A stretch of 64,000 nt of DNA from Lichenibacterium dinghuense (lineage in GTDB: Bacteria; Pseudomonadota; Alphaproteobacteria; Rhizobiales; Beijerinckiaceae): contig NZ_JAJLMN010000001.1 of NCBI RefSeq assembly GCF_021730615.1, positions 3,235,501 through 3,299,500 on the forward strand. Reading direction: 5' to 3'. A program made the translations under genes and the position numbers. Positions 17,156-27,505 of this stretch are shown here, one piece after another. Each line of letters begins with the position of its first letter. Within the stretch, counting starts at the first letter, position 1. The notes beneath the pieces are model-generated. The model made no database searches. It worked only from the letters and a program-made list of their open reading frames with translations, and was not told the origin of the DNA.

Positions 17156-18307
17156 TCAGGACTTCGCGGCGCCGTTGCGGTTGGGGCCGAGCTGCGTGCC
17201 GAAGATGCCGTTCTCCGGCCAGGCGCCCACGGAATCCGCGTCGCTGCCGCGCGCCGCGCGGTGCGGCGGCGCGAAGCCGGGGCCGGCCGCCCGGATCGCG
17301 TGCACGCCCGGCCGGCCGAGCGCGTCCACCGCGTGGACCTCGATCCCGACGAGGCGGTCGCCGGGCAGGTCGAGGTCGGCCGACCACAGGTCGCTCCCGT
17401 CCGCGCGGGCCATCTCGACCCACTCGCCGCCCTCGACCCGGCACGCGACGCGGCGCGTCGCCGAGGCGCCGAAGACCAGCGCCCGGACGGTGCAGCGCGC
17501 CCCGACGCGCTGGTCCTCCCCGCGGATCAGGCGGTGGTCGGCCGGGGCCGTGATCACCACGAAGGGGAAGCCGTCGTCGAGGGCGCGGAAGCGCCAGCTC
17601 ACCACGCCGCCGTCGAGCGTCGCGATCGAGTAGCCGACGGGGCCCTCCTCGATCTGGCCGGTCGAGCGGGTCGCCGCGAAGATCGTGCGGCCGTCGTTGC
17701 TGAGCTCGTTGTAGTGGGTGTGCCCCATGTCGACGAGCGCGACGTCGTGGGCCGCGAGGAGGCGGTTCATCGCCTCGGTCTCGCCCTCGCCCTGGAGGTC
17801 GTCGGGGTAGGTGTGGGTGAAGACGAGGCTCGGCAGGCCTTGGCGCTCCGCGTCCCCGAGCTCGCGCGCGAGCCACGCGGCCTGGTCGGCGCCGAGGCGG
17901 AAGTCGGGGCCGCCGGTGCCCGGCCCGCTGATGTCGAGGAACAGGCAGCGGACGCCCCGCACCGTCAGGGCCTTCGGCAGCGGGTCGGCCCCGAGCCCGC
18001 GGTAGAAGTTGTCGAGCCCGCCCTGCTCCATGTCGTGGTCGCCGGGGATCACGTGCACCGGCACGCTGAGCATCTTCAGCGCGGTCGCGGCCAGCGCGTA
18101 CTGGCCGGGCAGGCCGTTGTCGGCGTTGTCGCCGGGCAGCACGACGAAGTCGAGCGTGCGGGCGCATTCGATCTCGATCTGCGCCACGATGGCGAGGAGG
18201 TCGGTGAAGTTGCGCTGCCGGGCGTCCGTCAGGTGGAGGTCGCCGATGTGCGCGAAGGCGAGCACGCCGTCGTTCGAGGCTGCGGGCATGTCGGTGTCCT
18301 GGCTCAT
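17156..18307 (-). CDS. Calcineurin-like metallophosphoesterase
   Basis: 383 residues. The N-terminal phosphoesterase core is intact: HIGDLHL (DxH), LPGDNADNG, IPGDHD (in place of GNHD), FTHTYPDD and MGHTHYNE (GHxH). A C-terminal beta-sandwich of about 100 residues follows. No signal peptide. The start at 18307 overlaps the MFS stop by 4 bases (ATGA), so phosphoesterase and transporter are probably co-translated and may act on the same phosphorylated compound. The substrate is unknown. Confidence 0.85.
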   Translation of the reverse strand: MSQDTDMPAASNDGVLAFAHIGDLHLTDARQRNFTDLLAIVAQIEIECARTLDFVVLPGDNADNGLPGQYALAATALKMLSVPVHVIPGDHDMEQGGLDNFYRGLGADPLPKALTVRGVRCLFLDISGPGTGGPDFRLGADQAAWLARELGDAERQGLPSLVFTHTYPDDLQGEGETEAMNRLLAAHDVALVDMGHTHYNELSNDGRTIFAATRSTGQIEEGPVGYSIATLDGGVVSWRFRALDDGFPFVVITAPADHRLIRGEDQRVGARCTVRALVFGASATRRVACRVEGGEWVEMARADGSDLWSADLDLPGDRLVGIEVHAVDALGRPGVHAIRAAGPGFAPPHRAARGSDADSVGAWPENGIFGTQLGPNRNGAAKS

Positions 18308-19581
18308 GCGAGGGCGCCCGACGCGGTCGCGCCGGGCTTGGTGGAATCGGGGGTGTCCGGGGCTCCGGCGCAGGCGGGCTTCACGATCCCCGCGAAGCCG
18401 ACCCACAGGGCGATCGACAGGAGCGCGAAGCTGCCGAGCACGATGAAGGTCGTGCCGTAGCCGATCCCCTGCGCCATCCAGCCGCCGATGGCGGGGCTGA
18501 GCGAGGCGCCGAGGCCCTGCACGGTCATGACGGCGCCCTGGCCGACGTTGACGCGGCCCGTGCCGTCGAGGATACGGGCGACGAGGCCCGGCACGGCGAC
18601 GCTCTGCAGCCCGGCGCCGATGCCGTCGAGGGCCTGCACGGGGTAGACCCCCCAGGCGTCGATCATGTGGGACGCGAGGAAGCCGCGGACCGGCAGCGCC
18701 GCGAAGGAGATCAGCAGCACGAGCCAGTAGCCCCGGCCTTCCGCGACCCGCATGGCGATGAGCGACACGACGATCATCACGGCCTGGGCCACCACGATGG
18801 TCTTGGCGACGAAGAGGGACGGGTCGCCCGCCTTGGCGGACACGACCGCGAGGCCGTAGAGGGGCAGCATGGCGCCGTTGCCGAGGTGGAAGCAGGCGAG
18901 CGCCGCGGCCAGCACGAGCAGCGGCTTCGATTCCAGCAGCACCTTGAAGCCGCTCGCCTGGCCGCCGTCCTTGCCGTCCTTCTCGAGGCCGCGCGCCGCC
19001 TCGTCGTCGATGGCGTCGGCGGGGATCATCAGGACCGAGGCGATCGAGGCGACGCCGAAGGCGGCGGCGAGCCAGAACACGGCCGTGAAGCCGAACTTCC
19101 AGCCGAGGAAGCCCGACAAGCCCGCCCCCACCATGTTGCCGGCGTGGTTGAAGGCCTGGTTGCGGCCGTTCTGCCGGTTGAAGCCGCGCTGGCGCACCAT
19201 GCCGAGCGTGATGCCGGCGACCGCCGGGCCGATGGCGGCGCCCGCGATGGCGGTCGCGACCTGCGAGGTCGCGACAAGCCAGAACTGCTGGGACACGAGG
19301 AGCAGCATCGAGGCCAGCACGGTGCAGATGCCGGGCACGATGACGTAGAGCCGCTTGCGCGTCGTGGCGTCGACCAGAGCGCCGGCCGGGGCCGTCATCA
19401 GCATGCCGGCCACGCCGCCGATCGTCATCACCGAGCCGATGAGCCCGCTCTGCCATCCGTGGGCGAGCAGGAACACGCCGAGGAACGGGCCGATGCCGGC
19501 CTGCATGTCGGCCATGAAGAAGTTCAGGGATTGCAGCGGCCAGCGGCCCCGCACCGTCGTCGCATCCGTGTTCGAGGCCAT
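18304..19581 (-). CDS. MFS transporter
   Basis: 425 residues with about 12 predicted helices and a charged central loop (DDEAARGLEKDGKDGGQASG). The GALVDATTRKRL loop between helices 2 and 3 is the major-facilitator motif A region, and the MADMQAGIGPFLGVFLL start is found in a group of MFS permeases often found near phosphoesterases or arsenic genes. It is the first gene of a run with the phosphoesterase and probably the ArsB-like transporter. Confidence 0.85.
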   Translation of the reverse strand: MASNTDATTVRGRWPLQSLNFFMADMQAGIGPFLGVFLLAHGWQSGLIGSVMTIGGVAGMLMTAPAGALVDATTRKRLYVIVPGICTVLASMLLLVSQQFWLVATSQVATAIAGAAIGPAVAGITLGMVRQRGFNRQNGRNQAFNHAGNMVGAGLSGFLGWKFGFTAVFWLAAAFGVASIASVLMIPADAIDDEAARGLEKDGKDGGQASGFKVLLESKPLLVLAAALACFHLGNGAMLPLYGLAVVSAKAGDPSLFVAKTIVVAQAVMIVVSLIAMRVAEGRGYWLVLLISFAALPVRGFLASHMIDAWGVYPVQALDGIGAGLQSVAVPGLVARILDGTGRVNVGQGAVMTVQGLGASLSPAIGGWMAQGIGYGTTFIVLGSFALLSIALWVGFAGIVKPACAGAPDTPDSTKPGATASGALA

Positions 19582-19650
19582 GGCCGGAGTCCTGGTTAGG
19601 GTCGCGGGCGGCCGCCGGCCGCCCGCTCGGTCGTGAAAGGTCGACGCGCG

Positions 19651-20136
19651 TCAGGCCGCCTTGGCCTTGTTCTTGGACTTCTTCCACTTGTCGTCGGCGG
19701 GATCGCCGGCCTTTGTCTTCTTGATCTCGCCGTCGTGGGCGACGTGGTGCTCGTGGTGGGCGCCCTTCCCGTCCTTCGCCAGCACCTCGAAGTGCTTCGG
19801 CTTGCGGCGCGGCTCGCCCACGACCTCGTGCCCGAGGTCCTTCACGGCCTTGAGCGCGGCGGCGGGATCGGCCTCCTCGTGCTCGTCCTCGTGCCCGTCC
19901 GGCCCCTCGACCGCGATCGTCTCGCCGCCGCGCTCGAAGGTCGCGACCTTGAGCTCGGAGGGGGTCTGCCTGCCGGTCAGCTTGACCTTGTCGCCGACCT
20001 TGACGTCGGCCTTCTTCGCGCCCTTGGGCCCGAGGTCCGCCATGACCGAGCCCTCGGCGGTGCGGACCACGAAGCGGTGGGCGAAGACGTCCGAGATCTC
20101 GCCTTCGACGGTCGCGGCGGGCTCTTTGTGCGGCAT
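19651..20136 (-). CDS. Small charged protein with an OB-like N-terminal half
   Basis: 161 residues. The first 70 (VEGEISDVFAHRFVVRTAEG, VKVGDKVKLTG) look like a beta-barrel of the DUF5666/OB type. The second half is rich in His, Asp, Glu and Lys and ends in a lysine-alanine tail. No signal peptide. The function is unknown; the histidine-rich linker could bind metal. The gene is monocistronic, with gaps of about 70 and 100 bases. Confidence 0.6.
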   Translation of the reverse strand: MPHKEPAATVEGEISDVFAHRFVVRTAEGSVMADLGPKGAKKADVKVGDKVKLTGRQTPSELKVATFERGGETIAVEGPDGHEDEHEEADPAAALKAVKDLGHEVVGEPRRKPKHFEVLAKDGKGAHHEHHVAHDGEIKKTKAGDPADDKWKKSKNKAKAA

Positions 20137-20240
20137 GGGGATGGGTCCTCAGTCGTGTCGGCTCCCGAAGGCGGGAGCGGTCGTCCGCGCCTCCATCTGG
20201 GGCGCGGTCTGCCGGGGTGCGGGTCGCGTCCCGGAAGATC

Positions 20241-20882
20241 TCAGGGCGAGGGAGGGGGCGGGCCGTCGAGGGCGTGGGGGAGGACCGACACCGCCCGGAT
20301 CACCGTCCCGTAGGCCGAGGTGCGGCCCTCGCCCTCGGCCACCACTGCGCTGCCGGGCCGGTAGGCGTCCGGCAGGGCGGAGGCGCCCCTGGGCGCGATG
20401 CGGATCGTCGTGCCGTCCGTCAGCAGGAGGCCGTTCACGTCGCCCTGCGCGCCGTGCAGCAGCAGGCGGACCCGCCCCTCGCGTCGCATGGGCGTGCCGG
20501 GCGCGGGGCCAGCGGCCTCTGTCCCGGCCGACGTCCCGCGGTCCGCGATCGATCGGCCGGTCTGGTCGTCCTCGATCGTCACGGCCCGGACGAGGGGGAG
20601 GGACGCGGCCTTGAGGCCGCGCACCGTCACGGTGTCGCCGGGGCGGATGGCCGCCGTCACCTGGGCGGACAGGTGGGGCGGCGTCTCGACTTCCGTCCCG
20701 TCGGCCAGCAGCACGCCGTCGACCTCCCCGCCCGGCGCGAGCGTGAAGCGCTCGACGCGCCCGCGGTAGGCGAGCAGGCCCGGGTGCGCCGGCCCGCGCG
20801 CGCCGACGACGTCCTGCGCCCGGACGGAGCCCGCGCCGAAGAGGACGAGCAGGGTGATCAGCTGGAGCGAGGGGCCGTGCAT
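20241..20882 (-). CDS. Secreted protein with two OB-like repeats
   Basis: 213 residues with a signal peptide (LQLITLLVLFGAGSVRAQ). Two internal repeats of about 75 residues are visible: VDGVLLADGTEVETPPHLS with RPGDTVTVRG, and VNGLLLTDGTTIRIAPRGA with RPGSAVVAEG. These look like DUF5666-type beta-barrels. It probably acts in the periplasm. It lies next to the other OB-like gene and downstream of the two-component pair, which might regulate it; no direct evidence. Confidence 0.6.
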   Translation of the reverse strand: MHGPSLQLITLLVLFGAGSVRAQDVVGARGPAHPGLLAYRGRVERFTLAPGGEVDGVLLADGTEVETPPHLSAQVTAAIRPGDTVTVRGLKAASLPLVRAVTIEDDQTGRSIADRGTSAGTEAAGPAPGTPMRREGRVRLLLHGAQGDVNGLLLTDGTTIRIAPRGASALPDAYRPGSAVVAEGEGRTSAYGTVIRAVSVLPHALDGPPPPSP

Positions 20883-20986
20883 GAAGGGGTCCGGGGCGGT
20901 CCACGGGGGACCGGCCCCTCACTGCAGCCGCCGTGCCAGCCGGCGGGCCCTAAAAATCCCTCTGCGAAGGCGCGTCCGGGGGCGCG

Positions 20987-22320
<1,334 letters not shown>

Positions 22321-22336
<16 letters not shown>

Positions 22337-23814
22337 GGGACCTCCAGTCTGAACGTCGTGACGCCGCCGTCCCGCCGGCATTCGACGCTGCCGTCGTGGG
22401 CGCGCGCGATCTCGCGCACGATGGAGAGGCCCAGCCCGGCCCGCTCCGGGTGCCCCGTCACGAAGGGCTCGAACAGCGTGTGCCGGATCTCGTCCGGCGG
22501 ACCGGGCCCGTCGTCGGACACCGACAGCGCGAGCCGTTCCCCGTCCCGCTCCGCCCGGAGCGTGACGGGGCCGGGCCCGGCCGCCTCGACGGCGTTGGAC
22601 AGCAGCCCGTCGAGCGCGCGGCGCATCTGGTCCCGGTCGAGCCGGGCGGCAGGCACGGCGCAGTCGACCCGCACCGCGGGCCCTCCGGGCCGCCGATGGG
22701 GCGCCGCGCAAGCGTCGAGGAAGGGCGCGAGATCGGTGTCGACCGGGTGCGGGCAGGACCGCTCTGTGACGGCCAGGAGGCGGCGCACGAGCAGGTCCAG
22801 CCGGTCGACCTGGGAGATGACGAGGTGGAGCGCCTTCGCCATCCGGCGCTCGTCGCCGCGCAGCGCCATCTCGGCCTTGAGGCGCATGGCCGCGATGGGG
22901 TTGCGGATTTCGTGGGTCACGCCCGCAGCGACCCGCCCCACAGCGGCGAGGCGCTCGGCCTCGGCGACCTGGCCCGACAGGGCGCGCATCTCCGCCCGCG
23001 AGCGCTCCAGGCGGACCCCAGCCTCGTTCATGGCGAGCACGATGCGGTCGAGCTCGCGCTCGCCCGTGGGGGCGAGGCGCGGGAGGTCGCCGGCGCCCGC
23101 CCCGGCGAAGGCCGCCTCGATCCCGGCGACGTGGCGGCGCCACGTCGCGAGCAGCATCGCCACCAGGAGGCAGGCCCCGGCCGTCGAGGCCGCGAGCACC
23201 CCGAGCCCCGCCATGAGCTGGACGTAGGCGCCCCCGGCGAAGCTGTGCACCCGCGTCATCGTCCAGGCCGCGAGCGCGGGGACGGGCCCGGCCAGCGGGC
23301 AGGACGCGATCACGAGGGTTTCGGCCGCCGCGTCGTAGCGGGCGACCTGCGGCCGATCCTCCGCGAGGGCCGCGCGCGCGGCGCCCCGGATGCGGGAGAT
23401 CTCGGCGGCCGGCACGTCGGTCTTCGGCTCGCCGCCCTCGTAGGTCGGGTAGGCGTAGGCCAGCGCGCCGGCGTCCGCCTGCCACAGGCCGCCCTCGATC
23501 GCCGGCCGGTCGCCGAGCGCGGTGGCGACCACGGCCACGAGGTCGCGCCGCAGGGCGGCGTCCCCCACGTCCGGCGCCCCCCGGCTCCAGCCGGCCGTGT
23601 AGAAGCGGTAGGTCCGCGCGATGGCCCCGCAGGCCTGGCCCGCGACCGCGCTGGCCTGGCCGATCCGCGCCGCCGTCGACTGCTCGAACAGCGAGAACAT
23701 CACGAACCCCGACGTGACGGCCGCGACCAGGAGCAGGCCGAGGACGGCGGTCAATCGCCAGAGCAGGGATCGTGGCACGCGGAGGTCCGGCGTCGCGGAA
23801 GGTTGGTCCCCCAC
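22321..23814 (-). CDS. Membrane sensor histidine kinase
   Basis: 497 residues. Two membrane helices (about 20-42 and about 205-228) flank a periplasmic sensor with several cysteines; a HAMP-like linker precedes the DHp helix with the phosphorylated histidine in VTHEIRNPIAAM. The ATP-binding domain shows N (SNAVEAA), G1 (DDGPGPP) and G2 (GLGLSI) boxes. It pairs with the overlapping NtrC-type regulator. The signal is unknown. This is the last gene before the composite island. Confidence 0.92.
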
Positions 23815-23901
23815 CCTATACGGACCCGCGGGCGCCGTGTCTCGCGCGGGGATGGGCGCGCGCCGACGACGGGCATCGCGCCCGGCGCGGTTCAGGGCGC
23901 C

Positions 23902-24225
23902 TCAACCATCCGCCATCGTCCAAGCCTCGTACAGCGTGCCCGCGAGCGCTGCTGCCTGCTTCGCCGGAAGGCGCGCGAGGCCACTTCGGTGCCTGTCCCA
24001 GAGCCTCCGAAGATCTACATCGGCCTCGGCATGTCGCTCCTTCGCCGTTCTCGGATCGGAAGTGCGAAGGCTGGCCTGGACCGTCGCCCCGACCTTCCCA
24101 ACAGCGACGCCAGCGCCCACGGGAAGCATCACAGTCTCGCCCCTGAGCTTGTTCACGACTTCAGGAGGGGTACGCTGCCGCAGGTTCCAAGCGTGAGACT
24201 TCGGATCTCGCCAGGGCTGGGCCAT
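23902..24225 (-). pseudogene. Integrase remnant, N-terminal stub
   Basis: This encodes only about 107 residues of a tyrosine integrase, stopping after AGTLYEAWTMADG. It is closely similar to the first 107 residues of the 528-residue integrase at 42283-43869 (both begin MAQPWRDPKSH and share VQASLRTSDPRTAKERHA). The catalytic domain is gone. The upstream DNA as far as the tRNA-Thr fragment at 24314 is also similar to that beside the intact integrase, so this is the leftover end of an older island at the same tRNA site. An upstream in-frame ATG at 24306 is unlikely to be the start. Confidence 0.85.
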
Positions 24226-24313
24226 CTTCAACGCCATGTGTGAGCCCGCTGTGTGAGAGCGGGAACGCTGTAGGCCTCTGGAAAGACCTAACACATTGGG
24301 CGTCAAGGAGGAC

Positions 24314-24364
24314 TGATGGTGCTGCCAGAGAGGATTGAACTCTCGACCTCTCCATTACCAATGG
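24314..24364. repeat. att repeat: 51-base copy of the tRNA-Thr 3' end
   Basis: Identical over 51 bases to 43958-44008, which covers the CCA end, T arm and anticodon arm of the tRNA-Thr gene. It lacks the 5' half of the tRNA, so it is not a functional tRNA. It marks the left border of island A and the right border of the decayed island represented by the integrase stub. Confidence 0.9.
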
Positions 24365-24438
24365 GACGGTTTGCGGTTTACCCCGGCTTTCCTGTGTCGT
24401 CCTGAGAGGGATTCAACATTGATTTCATGAGGGTTTTC

Positions 24439-24512
24439 GCTTACCAGCGATCCCGCAGAATGGCGGGTAAGCTCGGGAAAACCGGACGTTCCGCTTACTG
24501 GACGCTTACTGG
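24439..24512. repeat. Candidate arm-type integrase sites, left end of island A
   Basis: GCTTACT occurs at 24493-24499 and 24504-24510 (11-base spacing), just before the integrase start. GCTTACC (24439) and its inverse GGTAAGC (24466) lie further left. The GCTTACT pair with the same 11-base spacing recurs at 37171 and 37182 near the other border. Such pairs fit arm-type binding sites. Confidence 0.5.
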
Positions 24513-24524
24513 CGGGGCAAGGGT

Positions 24525-25838
24525 ATGCCGAAGCTGACGAAGAGGATCGTAGACGCAGCGCACGCCGAGGGGGGCAAGGACCTCTTTGTCTGGGACGCCG
24601 ACGTGAAGGGCTTTGGCCTCAAGGTGACGGGCGCCGGGTCGAAGAGCTACGTCCTTCAGTACCGGACGCCCGAGGGCCGTCCGCGGCGTTTCAAAATCGG
24701 GGCGCATGGCTCCCCGTGGACGTGCGACGAAGCGCGGGGGAAGGCCGTCGAGATATTGCGCGGTCTGTCGGCGGGGGTCGACCCGTTGGAGGTCAAGACG
24801 GCGGCTCGCACGGCCGAGACGGTGGCCGACCTCGTCGAGTTATACCTCGCCGACGGCCCGGCGGATCGGCCGAACAAGAAAGCTCGCTCCTGGGAACTCG
24901 ACCGCGGGAACCTGACCCGGCACGTTGTCCCGCTAATCGGCCGGAAGCCGATCAAGTTGCTGACCTCCGATGACGTGGCGAAGGTGCAAGCCGACATCGC
25001 GGCGGGTAAGACGGCGATCGACGAGAAGACGGGCAAGCATGGCCGCGCGCGGGTCACGGGGGGCAAGGGTACGGCCGCCCGCACCGTCGCGACAGTGTCC
25101 GCGATGCTATCCTTCGCGGTCCGTCGAAAGCTCATCCCAGCGAACCCCGCCCTTGGCGTTGTCAAGTTCACAGGGGCAAAGGTCGAACGGTTTCTCACCG
25201 AGCGCGAACTCGGCGCGCTGATGGATGGCCTGACGGCTCTTGAAGATGCTGGCGGGATCAATGCCGAGATGGCGGGGGCCATTCGCCTGCTGGCCCTCAC
25301 GGCCTGCCGCAAGAGCGAAATCACAGGCCTGCGGTGGGATTGGATCGATTTCGACGCCGGATGCCTCCGGCTTCCCGACTCAAAGACTGGCGCGAAGGTG
25401 GTGCCGCTTGCCTCGGCAGCGCTGGAACTTCTTCACGAACTCGATTCACCGGATAGAACCTCGCCCTTCGTCTTGCCTTCGACGAAGACAGAGGGCCACA
25501 TCGTCGGCTTGCAAAAGGCTTGGGTGGCGGTCAAGGAACACGCCACGGCTATGGCGCGGGACGCCGCCATCGCGTCGGGCAAGCCCGCAGGTCGCGCGCC
25601 GAACTTCACGGGCCTTCGCCTTCACGACTTGAGGCACTCATTCGCGAGTATAGCAGTTTCAAACGGCGTGCCGCTGTTTGTCGTGGGGAAGGTACTCGGG
25701 CACAAGCAGGCAAGCACGACGGAAATTTACGCGCACCTTCACGATGATCCATTGCGGACGGCCACAAACAGCACCGGGGCGCGGATCGCGGGCATGATGC
25801 GGCCTAGGCGGGCCAGAACTGCGGAGGAGCCGGCGTGA
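24525..25838 (+). CDS. int: Tyrosine-type integrase of island A
   Basis: A 437-residue P4-like integrase. The N-terminal DUF4102-like domain (DLFVWDADVKGFGLKVTGAGSKSYVLQY) is followed by a core-binding helical domain and the catalytic domain with Arg in TACRKSEITGLRW, HDLRHSFAS, LGHKQASTTEIYAHL and the nucleophile Tyr in EIYAHL. All catalytic residues are present. It faces into the island from the left border, 160 bases from the tRNA-Thr fragment. Its GTGA junction couples it to the next small gene. Confidence 0.92.
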   Translation: MPKLTKRIVDAAHAEGGKDLFVWDADVKGFGLKVTGAGSKSYVLQYRTPEGRPRRFKIGAHGSPWTCDEARGKAVEILRGLSAGVDPLEVKTAARTAETVADLVELYLADGPADRPNKKARSWELDRGNLTRHVVPLIGRKPIKLLTSDDVAKVQADIAAGKTAIDEKTGKHGRARVTGGKGTAARTVATVSAMLSFAVRRKLIPANPALGVVKFTGAKVERFLTERELGALMDGLTALEDAGGINAEMAGAIRLLALTACRKSEITGLRWDWIDFDAGCLRLPDSKTGAKVVPLASAALELLHELDSPDRTSPFVLPSTKTEGHIVGLQKAWVAVKEHATAMARDAAIASGKPAGRAPNFTGLRLHDLRHSFASIAVSNGVPLFVVGKVLGHKQASTTEIYAHLHDDPLRTATNSTGARIAGMMRPRRARTAEEPA

Positions 25839-26311
25839 CCGCCCTTCCCCCGAACTGGTCCGGCTTTTTCGCCACCGTTGAGGGCCGGGATTGCGAGTTC
25901 CCAGCAAGCCTGGATGCGGCAGGCAGGCCAACGTGGGAGGTCGGGCGCCCGCCTGCCGGGGCGGGGCAGAACCTCCGGCTACTTGCCGCGCTGTTGCGAG
26001 GGGCCGCGCCCTTACCGCCCGAGGTCCGCGCATGGCTCGCCGACCTCTTCGACGATCGCGCCGAGAGCGAGTTTCAGGTAAAGACGTTGTCGAGGCGCCG
26101 CCGCGGCGTGCCGGCCGTTGCAATTGGGAAGCACTGGCCTGCGGTGCATCATTTCCGCGACCTCATCGCAAGCGGTATGAGTCGAAAGCATGCGCTCGGC
26201 AAAACCAGCGACAAGTTCGAGATCGGCCGGAGCACGTTAGAGGGAGCCATCGCGGAGCTTGACAAGGCCGAGGCGGAAACTCGCGACGAGCCATGGAACG
26301 ATCCTCATTAA
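25835..26311 (+). CDS. Hypothetical island protein coupled to the integrase
   Basis: 158 residues from a GTG at 25835 that overlaps the integrase stop by 4 bases. The N-terminal half resembles nothing I know; the C-terminal part (HHFRDLIASGMSRKHALGKTSDKFEIGRSTLEGAI) looks like a helix-turn-helix. It may regulate integration or replication of the island. Confidence 0.6.
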   Translation: MTALPPNWSGFFATVEGRDCEFPASLDAAGRPTWEVGRPPAGAGQNLRLLAALLRGAAPLPPEVRAWLADLFDDRAESEFQVKTLSRRRRGVPAVAIGKHWPAVHHFRDLIASGMSRKHALGKTSDKFEIGRSTLEGAIAELDKAEAETRDEPWNDPH

Positions 26312-26415
26312 TTCCGCCTTTTGGCTGGACTCCTTCGCTCTGACAGGCGCCGGAATGTGTGAGAGATGGATGGTCATCCGGCGCCACGGCGGCGCCTTTC
26401 TCAGGATGACCGGCG

Positions 26416-26640
26416 ATGACTACTCCCGAAACCCTCCTCCGCCGCGCCGCGGCGGGTGAGTATCTGAAAAGTCGGTACGGCGTCGGCAGCGCCGGCACCC
26501 TGGCGAAGCTCGCGTGCGTCGGCGGCGGCCCGCTATTCCGCAAGCTTGGCCGCTTTCCGGTCTACTTGCCCTCGGATCTCGACGATTGGGCGGCGGGTCG
26601 GACTTCGGTGAAAATTTCGAGCACGTCCGAACTGCATTGA
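26416..26640 (+). CDS. AlpA-like small DNA-binding protein
   Basis: 74 residues: AAGEYLKSRYGVGSAGTLAKLACVGGGPLFRKLGRFPVYLPSDLDDWAAGR is the excisionase/AlpA MerR-like HTH fold, with a basic wing and the closing DLDDW helix. Such proteins act as excision directionality factors or activators of integrase genes in P4-like elements. It sits between the integrase and the primase-helicase, as usual. Confidence 0.75.
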   Translation: MTTPETLLRRAAAGEYLKSRYGVGSAGTLAKLACVGGGPLFRKLGRFPVYLPSDLDDWAAGRTSVKISSTSELH

Positions 26641-26840
26641 ATGCTGCGCGACGGATACGACGAGCCGAAATACTGATGATCGACCATCGTCGATAACCAC
26701 ACTGTCCTTACTTTCTTCTCTACGGTCCCGCTCTTATGTCACGCCAGCGCTGAGATACCGTATCACCAATGACTTCGATGCTGGTCAATATCGACAATTG
26801 AAGCGAAGACAACGTGCGCCTTCGCGCAAAAGGACAATCT

Positions 26841-27014
26841 ATGACCGACGAACAATTTTCTGTCCTAAGTGAGTCCAAGCTTGCGGCGCTGCTTGCCGAA
26901 CAAATTGAGGCCGCAGTGCGCGATGGGTCTGACGGGGTTGCTCTTGGTCCTACTGACGGTGCGCTCATCGCCAAAGCGCTACGTCTCTTTGCCACCGAAG
27001 GGCATACGATGTGA
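26841..27014 (+). CDS. Small hypothetical protein (57 aa)
   Basis: 57 residues (MTDEQFSVLSESKLAALLAE, then SDGVALGPTDGALIAKALRLF), acidic and helical. An AAAAGGACA stretch is a possible ribosome site. No family recognised. It lies in an AT-richer stretch of island A before the replication gene. Confidence 0.45.
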   Translation: MTDEQFSVLSESKLAALLAEQIEAAVRDGSDGVALGPTDGALIAKALRLFATEGHTM

Positions 27015-27099
27015 AGCAATCCCTCAAGGCGATCACCCTTAACTGCATAGAAAACGCTTATTCAGCTACAACACTGCAATGCCCCAGAAAGGAGTAGCT

Positions 27100-27438
27100 A
27101 TGATGACTTTCAATATTCTCGCCACATCGCAAGCGGAGCCCTACGACGGCCTTTCCGACAGAAAATTCTTCAAAAAATTCCCCAACGCCACGCATCGCGC
27201 CCGACCCTGGCGGGCTCGGGACGAGTCGGACAAAGACGCTGCTGCCCGCATAGCGACCGAAGAGGGGTGGATCACCGTCGTCCGGCGGGATGGATTCCGG
27301 GCGCGGGTGCGAGAACACACATTCCCTCTCCTACCCTGGACTGTCCCGGAATTTGTAGTCCTTCAGCAACCGCGCAAGGGCGCCGGACTCGTCGTCGATT
27401 ACGGTCCGATTGGATTCGGTGTGCGCGATTGGTCGTGA
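27100..27438 (+). CDS. Small hypothetical protein (112 aa)
   Basis: 112 residues from ATG 27100, chosen because AAAGGAG precedes it; an ATG 21 bases earlier lacks a site. It contains FFKKFPNATHRARPWRARDESDKDAAARIATEEGW and ends GPIGFGVRDWS. No domain recognised. It is in the same direction as the prim-pol gene and 68 bases before it. Confidence 0.5.
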   Translation: MMTFNILATSQAEPYDGLSDRKFFKKFPNATHRARPWRARDESDKDAAARIATEEGWITVVRRDGFRARVREHTFPLLPWTVPEFVVLQQPRKGAGLVVDYGPIGFGVRDWS

Positions 27439-27505
27439 ACTCGGCTTGAACCCCTTGCGCGGCCTTCGTGACCGCGCCCATGACCGCCCCCCCGGACCTT
27501 TTCTC

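Noticed and set aside
24314-24364. Second tRNA-Thr gene
   Set aside because: Only the 3' half matches; the D arm and 5' acceptor strand are missing.
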